NCBI GenBank assembly: GCA_963847235.1
Contig: CAWJYU010000023.1
Location: 85,362-149,361, forward strand
DNA length: 64,000 nt
Direction of reading: 5' to 3'
DNA from: JACDAN01 sp963847235
GTDB lineage: Bacteria > Actinomycetota > Thermoleophilia > Gaiellales > Gaiellaceae
Made by a program: the position numbers and the translations under genes. Positions 48,617 through 57,896 of the stretch are shown piece after piece (positions within the stretch are counted from its first letter, which is position 1; every line of letters starts with the position of its first letter). The notes beneath the pieces are model-generated. The model was not told where the DNA came from. It did not search any database and worked only from the letters and a program-made list of their open reading frames with translations.

Positions 48617-51541
48617 ATGGGGTTGACGCTGCTCGCCGGGCCGGCGAACGCAGGCAAGGTCGAGTTGCTGCTCGATCGGTACCTGGCCGTGCTCGACCGG
48701 GATCCGGTTCTCATCGTGCCGAACCGCCCGGACGTCGACTGGGCGGAACGGGAGCTGCTGCGGCGCTCGCCTGCGCTCCTCGGCGGCTCGATCACGACGT
48801 TCGACGGCGTCTTCCAGCGGATCGCAGCCGGGGATTCCGACACGAGACCAGTCGCCGCCGACGTCCAGCAGACGCTCGCGCTCAGGGCTGCGGTCGCGAA
48901 GACGGCCCTCAACGGCCTCGGGGAGTCGGCCCGCTCCGCCGGCTTCGCGGACGCGCTGCGCGACGCAATCGGCGAGGTCGAATCCGGTCTCGTCGCGCCC
49001 GAGGAGCTCGAGGGGCCGCTTGCCCGCCTGTACTCCTCGTACCGCGAGGAGCTCGACCGGCTGCGCCTCTGGGATCGTCACCAACTTCGGGCGGCCGCGG
49101 CCCACCGCATGGCCAATGAGCTGGACGCCTGGGAGGGGCATCCGGTCTTCGCGTACGGCTTCGAAGATCTGACCGAGACCGAGTGGGCGTTGATCCGCGC
49201 GCTCGCCGGGCGCTCGGACGTCACGGTGTCGCTCCCGTACGAGCCCGGCCGGCCGGCGTTCGAGTGGCTGACCGAGACCTCGACGGAGCTCGCCGGCCTC
49301 GCCGACGGCTCGCTCACGGAGCTCGGCCCTCGCTACGCCGAGGTCGCGCACCCCGCCCTCGCCTACCTCGAGCGCGGCCTGTTCGGCAGCCCGAAGGGCG
49401 ACCCGCCTGCGCTGGAGGGAGCGATCCGGTTCTTCGAGGGGGCCGGAACCCGTGGCGCGCTCGAGCTCGTGGGCGAGGAGATCCTCGAGCTGCTCCGCGA
49501 CGGGGTCGCGCCCGACCAGGTCGGCGTCGTCGTCCCGTCGCAGGAGCGCTGGCGCGCGCCGCTCGCGACCGCGTTCTCCACCCTCGGGATCCCGTATGCG
49601 ATCGACGCGCCGGCGCGCCTGCCGCAGACGCCGTTCGGCCAGGCATTGCTGGCGCTGCTCCGGTTCGCCTGGTCCGGTGCTGACCGTCCGGAGCTCTTTC
49701 GCTACCTGCGCTCGCCGTTCTCGGGCCTGCGGCGCGGCAGCGTCGACTTCGTGGAGGGCCGGCTCCGCGGCCGGGCGATCGAGGGAGCCGACCGAGTCGA
49801 GGAGGAGCTCGAAGCCCTGCGCGAGGCGCGGCTTCCGGCGCTGGACGCCGTCCGCTCCGCCGAGTCGCCGGTCGAAGCCGTGCGCGAGCTTGCGCGCTCG
49901 ATGATCGGCAACGCCTACGGGCAGGAGCAGCCGCCGGTGGGCGAGTCCTCGCGGGACGACCTGCGCGCATACGAAGGGTGCCGCCGGGTCCTCCAGGACC
50001 TGGACGGCTGGGAGCGGATCGCCTCGCCCGTGTCGAGGGAGGACGTGCTGGCCGCGCTCGAGCGGGCTCCGGTTCGGGTTCCTGCCGCGACGGAGCCGGG
50101 CCGGGTTCCCGTGCTCGACCTGACCAGGGCCCGAACGCGGCGCTTCGAGCACGTCTTCGTCGTCGGGCTCGAGGAGGGCAGCCTCCCGCGCCGCGCCCCG
50201 GCGACGCCGTTCCTCGGCGACGACGAGCGGCGCAGGATCGGCACCAGACTCCGCCGCGGCGACGCCGTCGCGCGCGACAGGTACCTCTTCTACACGGCCT
50301 GCACGCGCCCGACCGAGCGGCTCTATCTCGTCCGCGAGGCGGCATCGGACGAGGGGAGCCCGAGGGAGGCGAGCCCGTTCTGGGAAGAGGTCGCCGCCCT
50401 CTTCCCGGCGGAGGACGTGAACCGCTGGACGACGCGGCGGCCGCTGTCGGCGCTGACCTGGAGCCTCGAGGCGGCGCCGTCCGAGCGCGAGCGGCTGCGC
50501 GCGGTCGCCGGGCTCTGGGCGGACGACGCGCGCCGCGGCGACGCGGAAGGGCTCGCGAGCGCGAACGGCTGGGACCGGCGCCTCGATCGTGCCCGGCGGG
50601 CCTTCAAGCGTCCCACCCGCCTGACGCACCCCCTGGTCCTCGGCGAGCTTCGCGCGCGATCCGTTTTCAACGTGACGGAGCTGGAGCGCTTCGCCGACTG
50701 CTCCTCCGCCTGGTTCTTCGACCGCGTGATCGACCCGAAGACGATCGACCAGGAAGTGGATGCGAGGCTGCGCGGCTCGGTCGCCCACTCGGCGCTCTTC
50801 CGGTTCTTCAAGGGTCTGCCGAAGGAGCTCGGCACGGATAGCGTCGTCCCCGACCGAGTCGAGGACGCCGTCCGCTTCATGCACGCCTGCCTCGAGCAGG
50901 CTCTGGCCGGCGTGCGCGTCGAGATGACCGAACTGCAGCGGCGCGAGCTGCAGCAGACGCTCGCGCGGGACCTCGAGCGGCTCGTCCGTGCCGAAGCGGA
51001 GACCGAGCTGCCGCTCCAGCCGAGCAAGTTCGAGGTGGCGTTCGGCAGCGAGCGCTCGGTGCCGGAGCTCCAGCGCGGGCTCGAGCTCGAAGACGGCGTC
51101 GTGCTCTCCGGAAAGATCGACCGGATCGACGTCGACCCGTTCAGCGCCCGAGGGATCGTCCAGGACTACAAGTCGGGGAAGAGCGCGCCGTCCGCCCGCG
51201 ACATCGACAAGGAGCTGCGCCTCCAGATCCCGCTCTACATGCTTGTCCTGCGCGACCTGGTCGGGATCGAGCCGCTCGGCGGCGTCTACCGGCCGCTGTC
51301 CGGCGACCGGGGGCCGCGCGGCCTCCTCCGCGCCGAGGCGAAGGACGACGCGCTCCCCGGGTTCGCGAAGGCGGACTACCTCGACGAGGAAGCGTTCTGG
51401 AAGCAGGTGGAGGGCGCGAAGGAGACGGCACGGCGCTTCGCCGGCCGGATCCGCGAGGGCGACGTCGTCCACGATCCCAAGGGCGGCGAGTGCCCCTCGT
51501 GGTGCGACCTCTGGACGATGTGCCGGGTGAGGCGCGCATGA
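48617..51541 (+). CDS. addB: AddB-like helicase/nuclease subunit with Fe-S nuclease domain
   Basis: 974 residues. N-terminal UvrD-like fold with a degenerate Walker A (GPANAGKVE; the usual Ser/Thr after Lys is Val), so ATP hydrolysis is doubtful. The C-terminal PD-(D/E)XK nuclease has SGKIDRIDVD and VQDYKSGK. Four cysteines match an AddB-type iron-sulfur cluster: FADCSSAWFF, then CPSWCDLWTMC at the end. With AddA it resects double-strand breaks for RecA loading. The stop overlaps the addA start (ATGA). Confidence 0.88.
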   Translation: MGLTLLAGPANAGKVELLLDRYLAVLDRDPVLIVPNRPDVDWAERELLRRSPALLGGSITTFDGVFQRIAAGDSDTRPVAADVQQTLALRAAVAKTALNGLGESARSAGFADALRDAIGEVESGLVAPEELEGPLARLYSSYREELDRLRLWDRHQLRAAAAHRMANELDAWEGHPVFAYGFEDLTETEWALIRALAGRSDVTVSLPYEPGRPAFEWLTETSTELAGLADGSLTELGPRYAEVAHPALAYLERGLFGSPKGDPPALEGAIRFFEGAGTRGALELVGEEILELLRDGVAPDQVGVVVPSQERWRAPLATAFSTLGIPYAIDAPARLPQTPFGQALLALLRFAWSGADRPELFRYLRSPFSGLRRGSVDFVEGRLRGRAIEGADRVEEELEALREARLPALDAVRSAESPVEAVRELARSMIGNAYGQEQPPVGESSRDDLRAYEGCRRVLQDLDGWERIASPVSREDVLAALERAPVRVPAATEPGRVPVLDLTRARTRRFEHVFVVGLEEGSLPRRAPATPFLGDDERRRIGTRLRRGDAVARDRYLFYTACTRPTERLYLVREAASDEGSPREASPFWEEVAALFPAEDVNRWTTRRPLSALTWSLEAAPSERERLRAVAGLWADDARRGDAEGLASANGWDRRLDRARRAFKRPTRLTHPLVLGELRARSVFNVTELERFADCSSAWFFDRVIDPKTIDQEVDARLRGSVAHSALFRFFKGLPKELGTDSVVPDRVEDAVRFMHACLEQALAGVRVEMTELQRRELQQTLARDLERLVRAEAETELPLQPSKFEVAFGSERSVPELQRGLELEDGVVLSGKIDRIDVDPFSARGIVQDYKSGKSAPSARDIDKELRLQIPLYMLVLRDLVGIEPLGGVYRPLSGDRGPRGLLRAEAKDDALPGFAKADYLDEEAFWKQVEGAKETARRFAGRIREGDVVHDPKGGECPSWCDLWTMCRVRRA

Positions 51542-54500
51542 GCTGGACGCCGAACACCGAGCAGCAGGCAGCGATCGACGCGCGCGGCCGGGTGTTCGTC
51601 TCGGCCGGCGCGGGGACCGGCAAGACCGCTGTCCTCGTCGAGCGATTCGTCGAGGCGGTGTGCGACCGCGGGCTCGACGTCGAGTCGATCCTCGTCATCA
51701 CGTACACGAAGCGGGCGGCCGGCGAGCTGCGGGCCCGGATCCGCGCCGAGCTCCGCCGCCGCGGCCGCGCCGACCTCGCGAGGAGCCTGGACGGCGCCTA
51801 CATCTCGACGATCCACGGGTTCTGCAACCGGCTGCTGAAGATGTCTCCCTTCGAGGCCGGGCTCGACCCGCGCTTCCACGAGTTGGACGACGCGCAGGCC
51901 TCCGTCCTTTCGAGCGAGGCCTTCGACGAGGCGCTGGACGCGTTCTGCGCACCGGGAGACGACGAGCGTGCGCGGCTGCTGACGACGTACGGGGCTGCCG
52001 GCCTCCGCCGGATGATCACCGGGATCTACGAGACGCTCCGCTCGGCGGGACGGGGCCTCGTCCTGGAGCTCGGCGAGAGCCCGCCGATGGACGAGCGGCT
52101 CGAGGCGCTGCGCGAGGCGGCCCGGTGCCTGGTCGACGACGGGTCGGCGACCGAGCTCCAGCGGGGGAGCGCCGCGGCGCTCCTGCACGCCGTCGCCGGC
52201 CAGCCGCGGGCAGATGACCTGCTCGACCTCTCGGCCCATCGCGCTCACGGAGAGCGTTCGGCCACGTACGAGGAGGCTCGCGTCGCCGTCGAGCAGGGCG
52301 CGCTCGACCAGCTCGCAATGCGAGACAGGGACCTCCTCCAGCAACTCCTGGACGGCTTTGCGGAGGCGTACGCCGCGGCCAAGCGCCGCGAGTCGGCGCT
52401 CGACTTCGAGGACCTCCAGCTCGCCGCCCGGGCGCTCCTGCGCGACAACCAGGAGATCCGCGAGCGCGAGGCGCTGCGCTTCAAGGCGATCATGGTCGAC
52501 GAGTTCCAGGACACGAATCGGCTCCAGTGCGACCTGATCGACCTGCTCGCCGACGCGCCAGGCGAGCGCGACGTGTTCTTCGTCGGCGACGAGTTCCAGT
52601 CGATCTACGGGTTCCGCCATGCCGACGTCGCCGTCTTCCGCGAGCGGCGCAAAGCGGCGGGCGGCGGCCTGCCGCTCGTCCAGAACTACCGCTCCCGCCC
52701 TGAGGTGCTCGAGGCCGTCAACTATCTGTTCCGGGACGACTTCGGCGAGGGCTTCCAGAAGCTGACCGCGTCGGGCGAGTTCCCGGACCCGGTCTTCGGG
52801 CATCCGGTCGAGCTGCTCGTCACCGACAAGTCGACGTACTCCGGCACCGGCACGCACTGGCGCCGGGCGGAGGCGCGGCACGTCGCAGGACGGGTACGCG
52901 AGCTGATCGACGGCGGCGACGCAACCGCAGGCGAGATCGTCCTCCTCTTCGCGGCCGGCACGGACGCCGAGTGGTACGAGCAGGAGCTCCGCGCGCTCTC
53001 GATCCCGACCTACCGCGCCACCGGCCGCGGCTACTTCGGGCAGCAGCAGGTCGTCGACCTCCTCAACTACCTGCGGCTGCTCCAGAACCGGTACGACGAC
53101 CAGGCGCTGGTCTCCGTGCTCGCCTCACCGTTCGTCGGCGTCTCGAACGACACGCTCTTCCTGCTTCGGCGGGCCGCCGGACGCCGCCCGATCTTCGCCG
53201 GGCTCGAGCGTTCCTTCCCCGAAGAGGTCGGCGCGGACGACGAGCGTCTGCTGCGCGCGTTCAAGCAGCGGTACGAGCGCCTCGCGGCCGCGTCGTCGAG
53301 GATCTCGCTGGAGGGGCTCTGCGAGCAGGTCCTCGTCGAGCACGACTACGACCTCGCGGTGCTCGCCCACTGGGACGGCCGGCGACGGTACGCGAACCTC
53401 CGCAAGCTGGCGCGGCTGGCGCGGGCCTACGAGGAGCTGCGCGGGCGCGACATCGAAGGCTTCCTGCGCTTCATGCGCGACCAGGAGGCCGTCGGCGCCA
53501 GGGAGCTCGAGGCTGTCGCCGAGGAAGAGGGCGCCGACGCCGTCCGGCTCCTCACCATCCACTCGGCCAAGGGGCTCGAGTTCAAGGTGGTGATCGTGGC
53601 CGATGCCGGTCGCGACCGGCCGCCGCCCGGCCCTGACGAGCTGCTCGCGCTCTCCGACGGCCGCTTCGGGTTCCGCGTCGCCGACCCGATCACGAGCAAG
53701 CGGCGCGGTGTCTTCGGGTACGACGAGGTGCGGCGGACGCGCGTGGAGGAGGATCGCGCGGAGCGGCTGCGCCTCTACTACGTCGCGATGACCCGGGCGA
53801 TCGACCGGCTCATCGTCTCGGGCGCCGTCGATCCCGCCAGCACGGCCGATGCGTCGACACCGCTCGGGTGGGCGCTCGCTCGGCTCGAGGCCGGCAAGGA
53901 GCTCGAGGCCGCCGCCGACGGCCCCGTCGAGCTCGAGCGCGAGCACGCCCGGCTACTGCTCCGGGTCGACCGGTTCGCGCCCGAGCCGGAAGCCGTCGAG
54001 GAGATCCCCGCCGCAGACGAGGACGGCCAGCTCGAGCTCTTCGCCGCCAACGGCGCCGCACCCCTTCCCCCTCCGTCGCCGAAGCTTCCGCCGCTCGCGG
54101 AGATCCCGGCGCCGCCTCTCCACGCCGTCCGCTCGCTCTCCTACACGGCGCTGTCGCTCTTCGACCGATGCTCGTACCGCTACTACGCTGAGCGGGTCGT
54201 CGGCATGCGACCGAGCGACGAGAGCGGCCGCGTACCGGGCTCGACCGGCCTCGCGGCGACCGAGATCGGAGACGCGGCGCACCGGCTCCTCGAGCTCGTC
54301 GACCTCTCGGCGCCGTCGCCGCCGGATCTCGAGCTCGTGCGGTCTTGGTACCCCGCGGTGACGGACGAGGAGCTCGAGCGCATCGCGGGCTTCGTCGCGG
54401 CCTACTGCGAGTCGGAGCTCGCCCGCCGAATCGCGGGGCTTCCCGGCGCTCAGGTCGAGCGTCCGTTCGCATTCGAGCACGACGGCGTGCTCCTCCACGG

Positions 54501-54900
54501 GCGGCTCGACGTGCTGCATCGCGACGGGGACCGCGCCCTCGTCCTCGACTACAAGACCAACGTGCTCGAGGACGCGGGCCCCGAGGAGGTCATCGAGGAG
54601 AGCTACTCGCTGCAGCGCCTCGTCTATGCGATCGCGTGCTTCCGGGCCGGGGCGGAGGAGGTCGAGGTCGTCTACCAGTTCCTCGAGCGGCCGGACGCGG
54701 TCGTCTCGCGGACCTTCGACCGCTCCGAGCTGCCTGAGCTCGAGGCCGAGCTCTCCGAGGCGATCGCCCGGATCAACGCCGGCGACTTCCGCCCGACGCC
54801 GGGTGAGGTCTGCCACGGCTGCCCGGCGCTCGATCTCGTCTGCGCAGGCCCGCGGCTGCCGAACGCACGGCCGCCGGCAGCAGCCGCCGCCCTCGCGTAG
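51538..54900 (+). CDS. addA: AddA-like UvrD-family helicase/nuclease
   Basis: 1,120 residues from ATG 51538. Superfamily I helicase motifs: FVSAGAGTGKTAVLVERF (Walker A), VDEFQDTNRLQCDL (Walker B), GDEFQSIYGFRHAD, LTIHSAKGLEFKVV and YVAMTRAIDRLIV. The C-terminal nuclease is HGRLDVLHRDG and VLDYKTNVLE. Unusually for AddA, there are also Cys residues at both ends of the nuclease (FDRCSYRYYAERV; CHGCPALDLVC), suggesting a second Fe-S cluster as in AddB or AdnB. The frame is intact over 3.4 kb. Confidence 0.93.
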   Translation: MSWTPNTEQQAAIDARGRVFVSAGAGTGKTAVLVERFVEAVCDRGLDVESILVITYTKRAAGELRARIRAELRRRGRADLARSLDGAYISTIHGFCNRLLKMSPFEAGLDPRFHELDDAQASVLSSEAFDEALDAFCAPGDDERARLLTTYGAAGLRRMITGIYETLRSAGRGLVLELGESPPMDERLEALREAARCLVDDGSATELQRGSAAALLHAVAGQPRADDLLDLSAHRAHGERSATYEEARVAVEQGALDQLAMRDRDLLQQLLDGFAEAYAAAKRRESALDFEDLQLAARALLRDNQEIREREALRFKAIMVDEFQDTNRLQCDLIDLLADAPGERDVFFVGDEFQSIYGFRHADVAVFRERRKAAGGGLPLVQNYRSRPEVLEAVNYLFRDDFGEGFQKLTASGEFPDPVFGHPVELLVTDKSTYSGTGTHWRRAEARHVAGRVRELIDGGDATAGEIVLLFAAGTDAEWYEQELRALSIPTYRATGRGYFGQQQVVDLLNYLRLLQNRYDDQALVSVLASPFVGVSNDTLFLLRRAAGRRPIFAGLERSFPEEVGADDERLLRAFKQRYERLAAASSRISLEGLCEQVLVEHDYDLAVLAHWDGRRRYANLRKLARLARAYEELRGRDIEGFLRFMRDQEAVGARELEAVAEEEGADAVRLLTIHSAKGLEFKVVIVADAGRDRPPPGPDELLALSDGRFGFRVADPITSKRRGVFGYDEVRRTRVEEDRAERLRLYYVAMTRAIDRLIVSGAVDPASTADASTPLGWALARLEAGKELEAAADGPVELEREHARLLLRVDRFAPEPEAVEEIPAADEDGQLELFAANGAAPLPPPSPKLPPLAEIPAPPLHAVRSLSYTALSLFDRCSYRYYAERVVGMRPSDESGRVPGSTGLAATEIGDAAHRLLELVDLSAPSPPDLELVRSWYPAVTDEELERIAGFVAAYCESELARRIAGLPGAQVERPFAFEHDGVLLHGRLDVLHRDGDRALVLDYKTNVLEDAGPEEVIEESYSLQRLVYAIACFRAGAEEVEVVYQFLERPDAVVSRTFDRSELPELEAELSEAIARINAGDFRPTPGEVCHGCPALDLVCAGPRLPNARPPAAAAALA

Positions 54901-55568
54901 TGCCTCGCAGCTACGTCCGCGAGGCGCGCAAGCGGGTCGGGCCGAAGCGGGCGCGAATCCTCCCGATCATCGAGCGGCTGACAGCCGAGCATGCGGACGC
55001 GGCGATCGCGCTCCGGTTCCGAAGCCCGCTGGAGCTCCTCGTCTCGGTGATGCTCTCCGCGCAGACGACGGACGTGAACGTGAACCGCGTCACCGAGCGG
55101 CTGTTCGAGAAGTACCGGACGCCCGAGGACTACCTGGCCGTCCCCGAGGAGGAGCTCCAGCGCGACATCTTCGCGACCGGCTTCTACCGCCAGAAGACCA
55201 GGTCGCTGCGCGGGACGATGCGCGTCCTCATCGAGGAGTTCGACGGGCAGGTTCCACACCGCATGGAAGAGCTGCTGCGGCTGCCCGGCGTCGCGCGCAA
55301 GACGGCGAACGTGGTCGCAGCGGAGCTGGGCGAGCCGCAGGGCGTCGTGGTGGACACCCACGTCCGCCGGCTGTCACAACGCCTCGGCCTGACAAAGCAG
55401 GAGGACCCGGTGAAGATCGAGCGTGACCTGCAGAAGCTCGTCCCGCGCGAGTACTGGGGAGTCTTCCCGCACCTCCTGATCTGGCACGGCCGCCGGGTCT
55501 GCGACGCGCGCAACCCGCGGTGCGAGGCCTGCGTCGTGAACGACCTCTGCCCGTCGAGCCGGGTCTGA
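54900..55568 (+). CDS. nth: Endonuclease III
   Basis: 222 residues. Helix-hairpin-helix LPGVARKTANVV with catalytic Lys134, catalytic Asp152 in VVDTHVRRLSQRLG, and a C-terminal [4Fe-4S] motif CX6CX2CX5C (CDARNPRCEACVVNDLC). It removes oxidised pyrimidines and cuts the abasic site. The GTG at 54900 shares one base with the addA stop, so the three repair genes form an operon. Confidence 0.96.
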   Translation: MPRSYVREARKRVGPKRARILPIIERLTAEHADAAIALRFRSPLELLVSVMLSAQTTDVNVNRVTERLFEKYRTPEDYLAVPEEELQRDIFATGFYRQKTRSLRGTMRVLIEEFDGQVPHRMEELLRLPGVARKTANVVAAELGEPQGVVVDTHVRRLSQRLGLTKQEDPVKIERDLQKLVPREYWGVFPHLLIWHGRRVCDARNPRCEACVVNDLCPSSRV

Positions 55569-55574
55569 CCGGCG

Positions 55575-56543
55575 CTACTCGCGGGGCGCGGCGAGCGCGG
55601 TCGCCAGGTGGCCCTCGCGGGCCGCGAGCCAGCGTTCTGCGTCGAGCGCACCCATGCAGCCCATTCCGGCCGCCGTGACCGCCTGGCGGTACACGTGGTC
55701 GACGACGTCGCCGACGGCGAAGATGCCCTCGATGTTCGTCTCGGTCGAGCCAGGCTTCGTGATGATGTAGCCGCCGGCGTCCAGATCGAGCCAGTCGACG
55801 AAGAGCTTCGTGTTCGGATCATGGCCGATCGCGACGAAGAGGCCGTCGGCGGGCAACTCGGTGATCTCGTCCGTGTTGACGTCGCGGATCCTCACAGCCG
55901 TGACGCCCGCCTCGCCGATTACCTCCTCGACGACCGCGTTGGTGACGAACTCGATCTTGTCGTTGGCCCGCGCCCGGTCCTCCATGATCTGGGAGGCCCG
56001 GAACTCGTCGCGGCGGTGCACGACGGTCACCTTGGTCGCGAACTTCGCGAGGAAGGTTGCCTCCTCCATCGCCGAGTCCCCACCGCCGACGACCACCACG
56101 TTCCGCTCGCGGAAGAACGCCGCGTCGCAGACGGCGCAGTAGGAGACGCCACGCCCCTGCAGCGCGACCTCGGACTGGAGCCCCAGCTGGCGAGCGTTCG
56201 CGCCGGTCGAGATGATCACTGCTTCCGAGCGGTACTCGTCGTCGCCGACCCAGACGCGAAACGGCCGCTCGGAGAAGTCGACGCGCGTAGCGTCGTCGCT
56301 GAGGAACTCGGCGCCGAACCGTTCGGCCTGTCGCCGGAAGTCCTTCATCATCTCCGGGCCCAGCACGCCTTCCGCGTAGCCCGGGTAGTTCTCGACGTCG
56401 CTCGTGATCATCAGCTGGCCGCCCCACTGGAAGCCCTCGATCACCAGCGGCTCCAGGTTCGCGCGGCCGGCGTAGAGCGCGGCCGTGTACCCGGCCGGGC
56501 CTCCCCCGACGATGATCAGGTCGCGGACCCCGTTCTCAGTCAT
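55575..56543 (-). CDS. trxB: Thioredoxin reductase
   Basis: 322 residues. FAD motif IIVGGGPAGYTAALYAG, redox pair Cys136-Cys139 in SYCAVCDAAFF, NADPH motif VVVGGGDSAMEEATFL, and C-terminal GIFAVGDVVDHVYRQAV. It reduces thioredoxin with NADPH and could ultimately feed CcdA. The start has a GGAGG site and ATG 56543. No thioredoxin gene is adjacent. Confidence 0.97.
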   Translation of the reverse strand: MTENGVRDLIIVGGGPAGYTAALYAGRANLEPLVIEGFQWGGQLMITSDVENYPGYAEGVLGPEMMKDFRRQAERFGAEFLSDDATRVDFSERPFRVWVGDDEYRSEAVIISTGANARQLGLQSEVALQGRGVSYCAVCDAAFFRERNVVVVGGGDSAMEEATFLAKFATKVTVVHRRDEFRASQIMEDRARANDKIEFVTNAVVEEVIGEAGVTAVRIRDVNTDEITELPADGLFVAIGHDPNTKLFVDWLDLDAGGYIITKPGSTETNIEGIFAVGDVVDHVYRQAVTAAGMGCMGALDAERWLAAREGHLATALAAPRE

Positions 56544-56655
56544 TTATTCCTCCAGACATGCGCCGAGCCCGCACAGGGCTCGTCAACAGTATTGAACGAA
56601 GCGGACGACTCGAAACTTCCCTTTGTGCGATGCCTGTGCTTATCTCCGGAGCGTA

Positions 56656-57363
56656 GTGCTGCGGTTGAACGGGGTTTGGATTCTTCTGATCTGTGTGGTC
56701 TCGCTCGGATGGGGAGCCGCGGGCGCAGCGACGCCGCAGCGGGCCGTGTTCAAGGTCACCCTGACGGGGACGCTGACGAAGGACTGGACGATCACGCGCA
56801 CGGTCGAGGGCGAGTGCACCCAGGTGACGACCCACAACGGGCAGTGGCGGATGACGCTCGGAACCCGCCGGCAGTCGCGGATCGCCTTCACCTCGCGAGG
56901 CCGCGGTAGGCCCCTCGGCATCTCGCCCTCGCTGGTCCAGGCGATCGCCGGACGTGCGACCCAGAGCGGCTCTTTCCGGATCGATTTCCGCGGGCCTCGC
57001 TGCACCCGGTCGATCACGCCGCAGCGCTGTGCTCAGCGGAGCGCATCCTTCCGCGGGGCGACCGTCCGACTGACCACGCCTCGCGCCGGCCTCGCTCGCT
57101 TCGCCCGGCTCCAGGGCGCCTCCGCCGCGCGTGCCTTCCCCGGTGCGTGCCCCGAGGAACCGGACGACATCCGCGCGCTGCGCACGGATCTCAGGCTCGC
57201 AGACGCCCCGCTCTCTGCGGCGGACGTGTTCGCCCGCAACGTCCCGCGCTTCTTCATCAGCGGCAACAGCACGCAGGAGACGACGATCGAGGGCGACTAC
57301 GAGGGCAGGGTCGTCGAGCGTGTCCGCTGGAGGCTGACGTTCACGCGGGTACGTCCCTCCTAG
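56656..57363 (+). CDS. Secreted protein of unknown function
   Basis: About 235 residues from GTG 56656. Signal peptide LNGVWILLICVVSLGWGAAGA is clear. The mature part is beta-rich and has Cys residues in ECTQV, RCTRSITPQRC and ACPEE that may form disulfides. I do not recognise the family. The repeated T-I-T-R-T, W-R-M-T-L and W-R-L-T-F strands suggest a small beta barrel or sandwich. It converges with the DUF488 gene, overlapping by 4 bp. Confidence 0.7.
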   Translation: MLRLNGVWILLICVVSLGWGAAGAATPQRAVFKVTLTGTLTKDWTITRTVEGECTQVTTHNGQWRMTLGTRRQSRIAFTSRGRGRPLGISPSLVQAIAGRATQSGSFRIDFRGPRCTRSITPQRCAQRSASFRGATVRLTTPRAGLARFARLQGASAARAFPGACPEEPDDIRALRTDLRLADAPLSAADVFARNVPRFFISGNSTQETTIEGDYEGRVVERVRWRLTFTRVRPS

Positions 57364-57876
57364 GCGACGAGCTCGCCACAGAGGTACAGGCGCCCGTCGC
57401 GGGCCTGGGCCGCGTCCGCAAGGCGGTGCGGCTCGACGCCGTCCGGGCGAAAGGTGCAGCACGTCGTGGCCGCGCGCGACCAGGAGGTCGGCAATGAAGC
57501 GCCGGTGGCATTTCGTCCACGGGGTCTCGGCGCACATGAAGCACGGCGCGGGCTCGCCGAGCGCCGAAGATAGCGCCTCCTGCCACTCGTCGGTCCCCAT
57601 CCGGGCCGCGTAGCTCCGGAAGGCGGGCTGGCGGATGCAGACAAACCGGTCCGCTCCCGGTTCGCCGCTCAGGCGTCCGCCGAGCGCCTCGGCGTGCCGG
57701 TACGCGATCCCGGACTCGGCGAGAGACCGCTCGAGCGCGCCGCGGTTGTACTGCGGATTGCGCCGTGATCCGGGGTGCCGCCGGACGTCCACGAGCGTTT
57801 GAACTCCGGCGCGTACGAGCATCTCTATGAGCGTCTCGGCAGGCCTGGTCCCGTGCCCGATAGTCCACACCTTCAT
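57360..57876 (-). CDS. DUF488 family protein, frameshifted in assembly
   Basis: About 170 residues. DUF488 hallmarks: KVWTIGHGTRPAETLIEML, LVDVRRHPGSRRNPQYN and the C-terminal CAETPWTKCHRRFIADLL with conserved Cys and His. The function of the family is not known. The frame changes near 57455; the second frame gives FRPDGVEPHRLADAAQA and ends LCGELVA, which fits. ATG 57876 is divergent from the release-factor-like gene. Confidence 0.83.
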
Positions 57877-57882
57877 TACCCC

Positions 57883-57888
57883 TAGAAT
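57883..57888 (+). promoter_or_regulatory. -10 box TAGAAT before the baeRF-type gene
   Basis: TAGAAT precedes GTG 57897 by 8 nt in the 20-bp divergent gap. Leaderless-type. Confidence 0.45.
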
Positions 57889-57896
57889 CGCGGTCC

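Noticed and set aside
48593..51472. 959-residue minus-strand ORF antisense to addB
   Set aside because: Composition of a shadow frame; the plus strand carries conserved helicase/nuclease motifs over the same bases.
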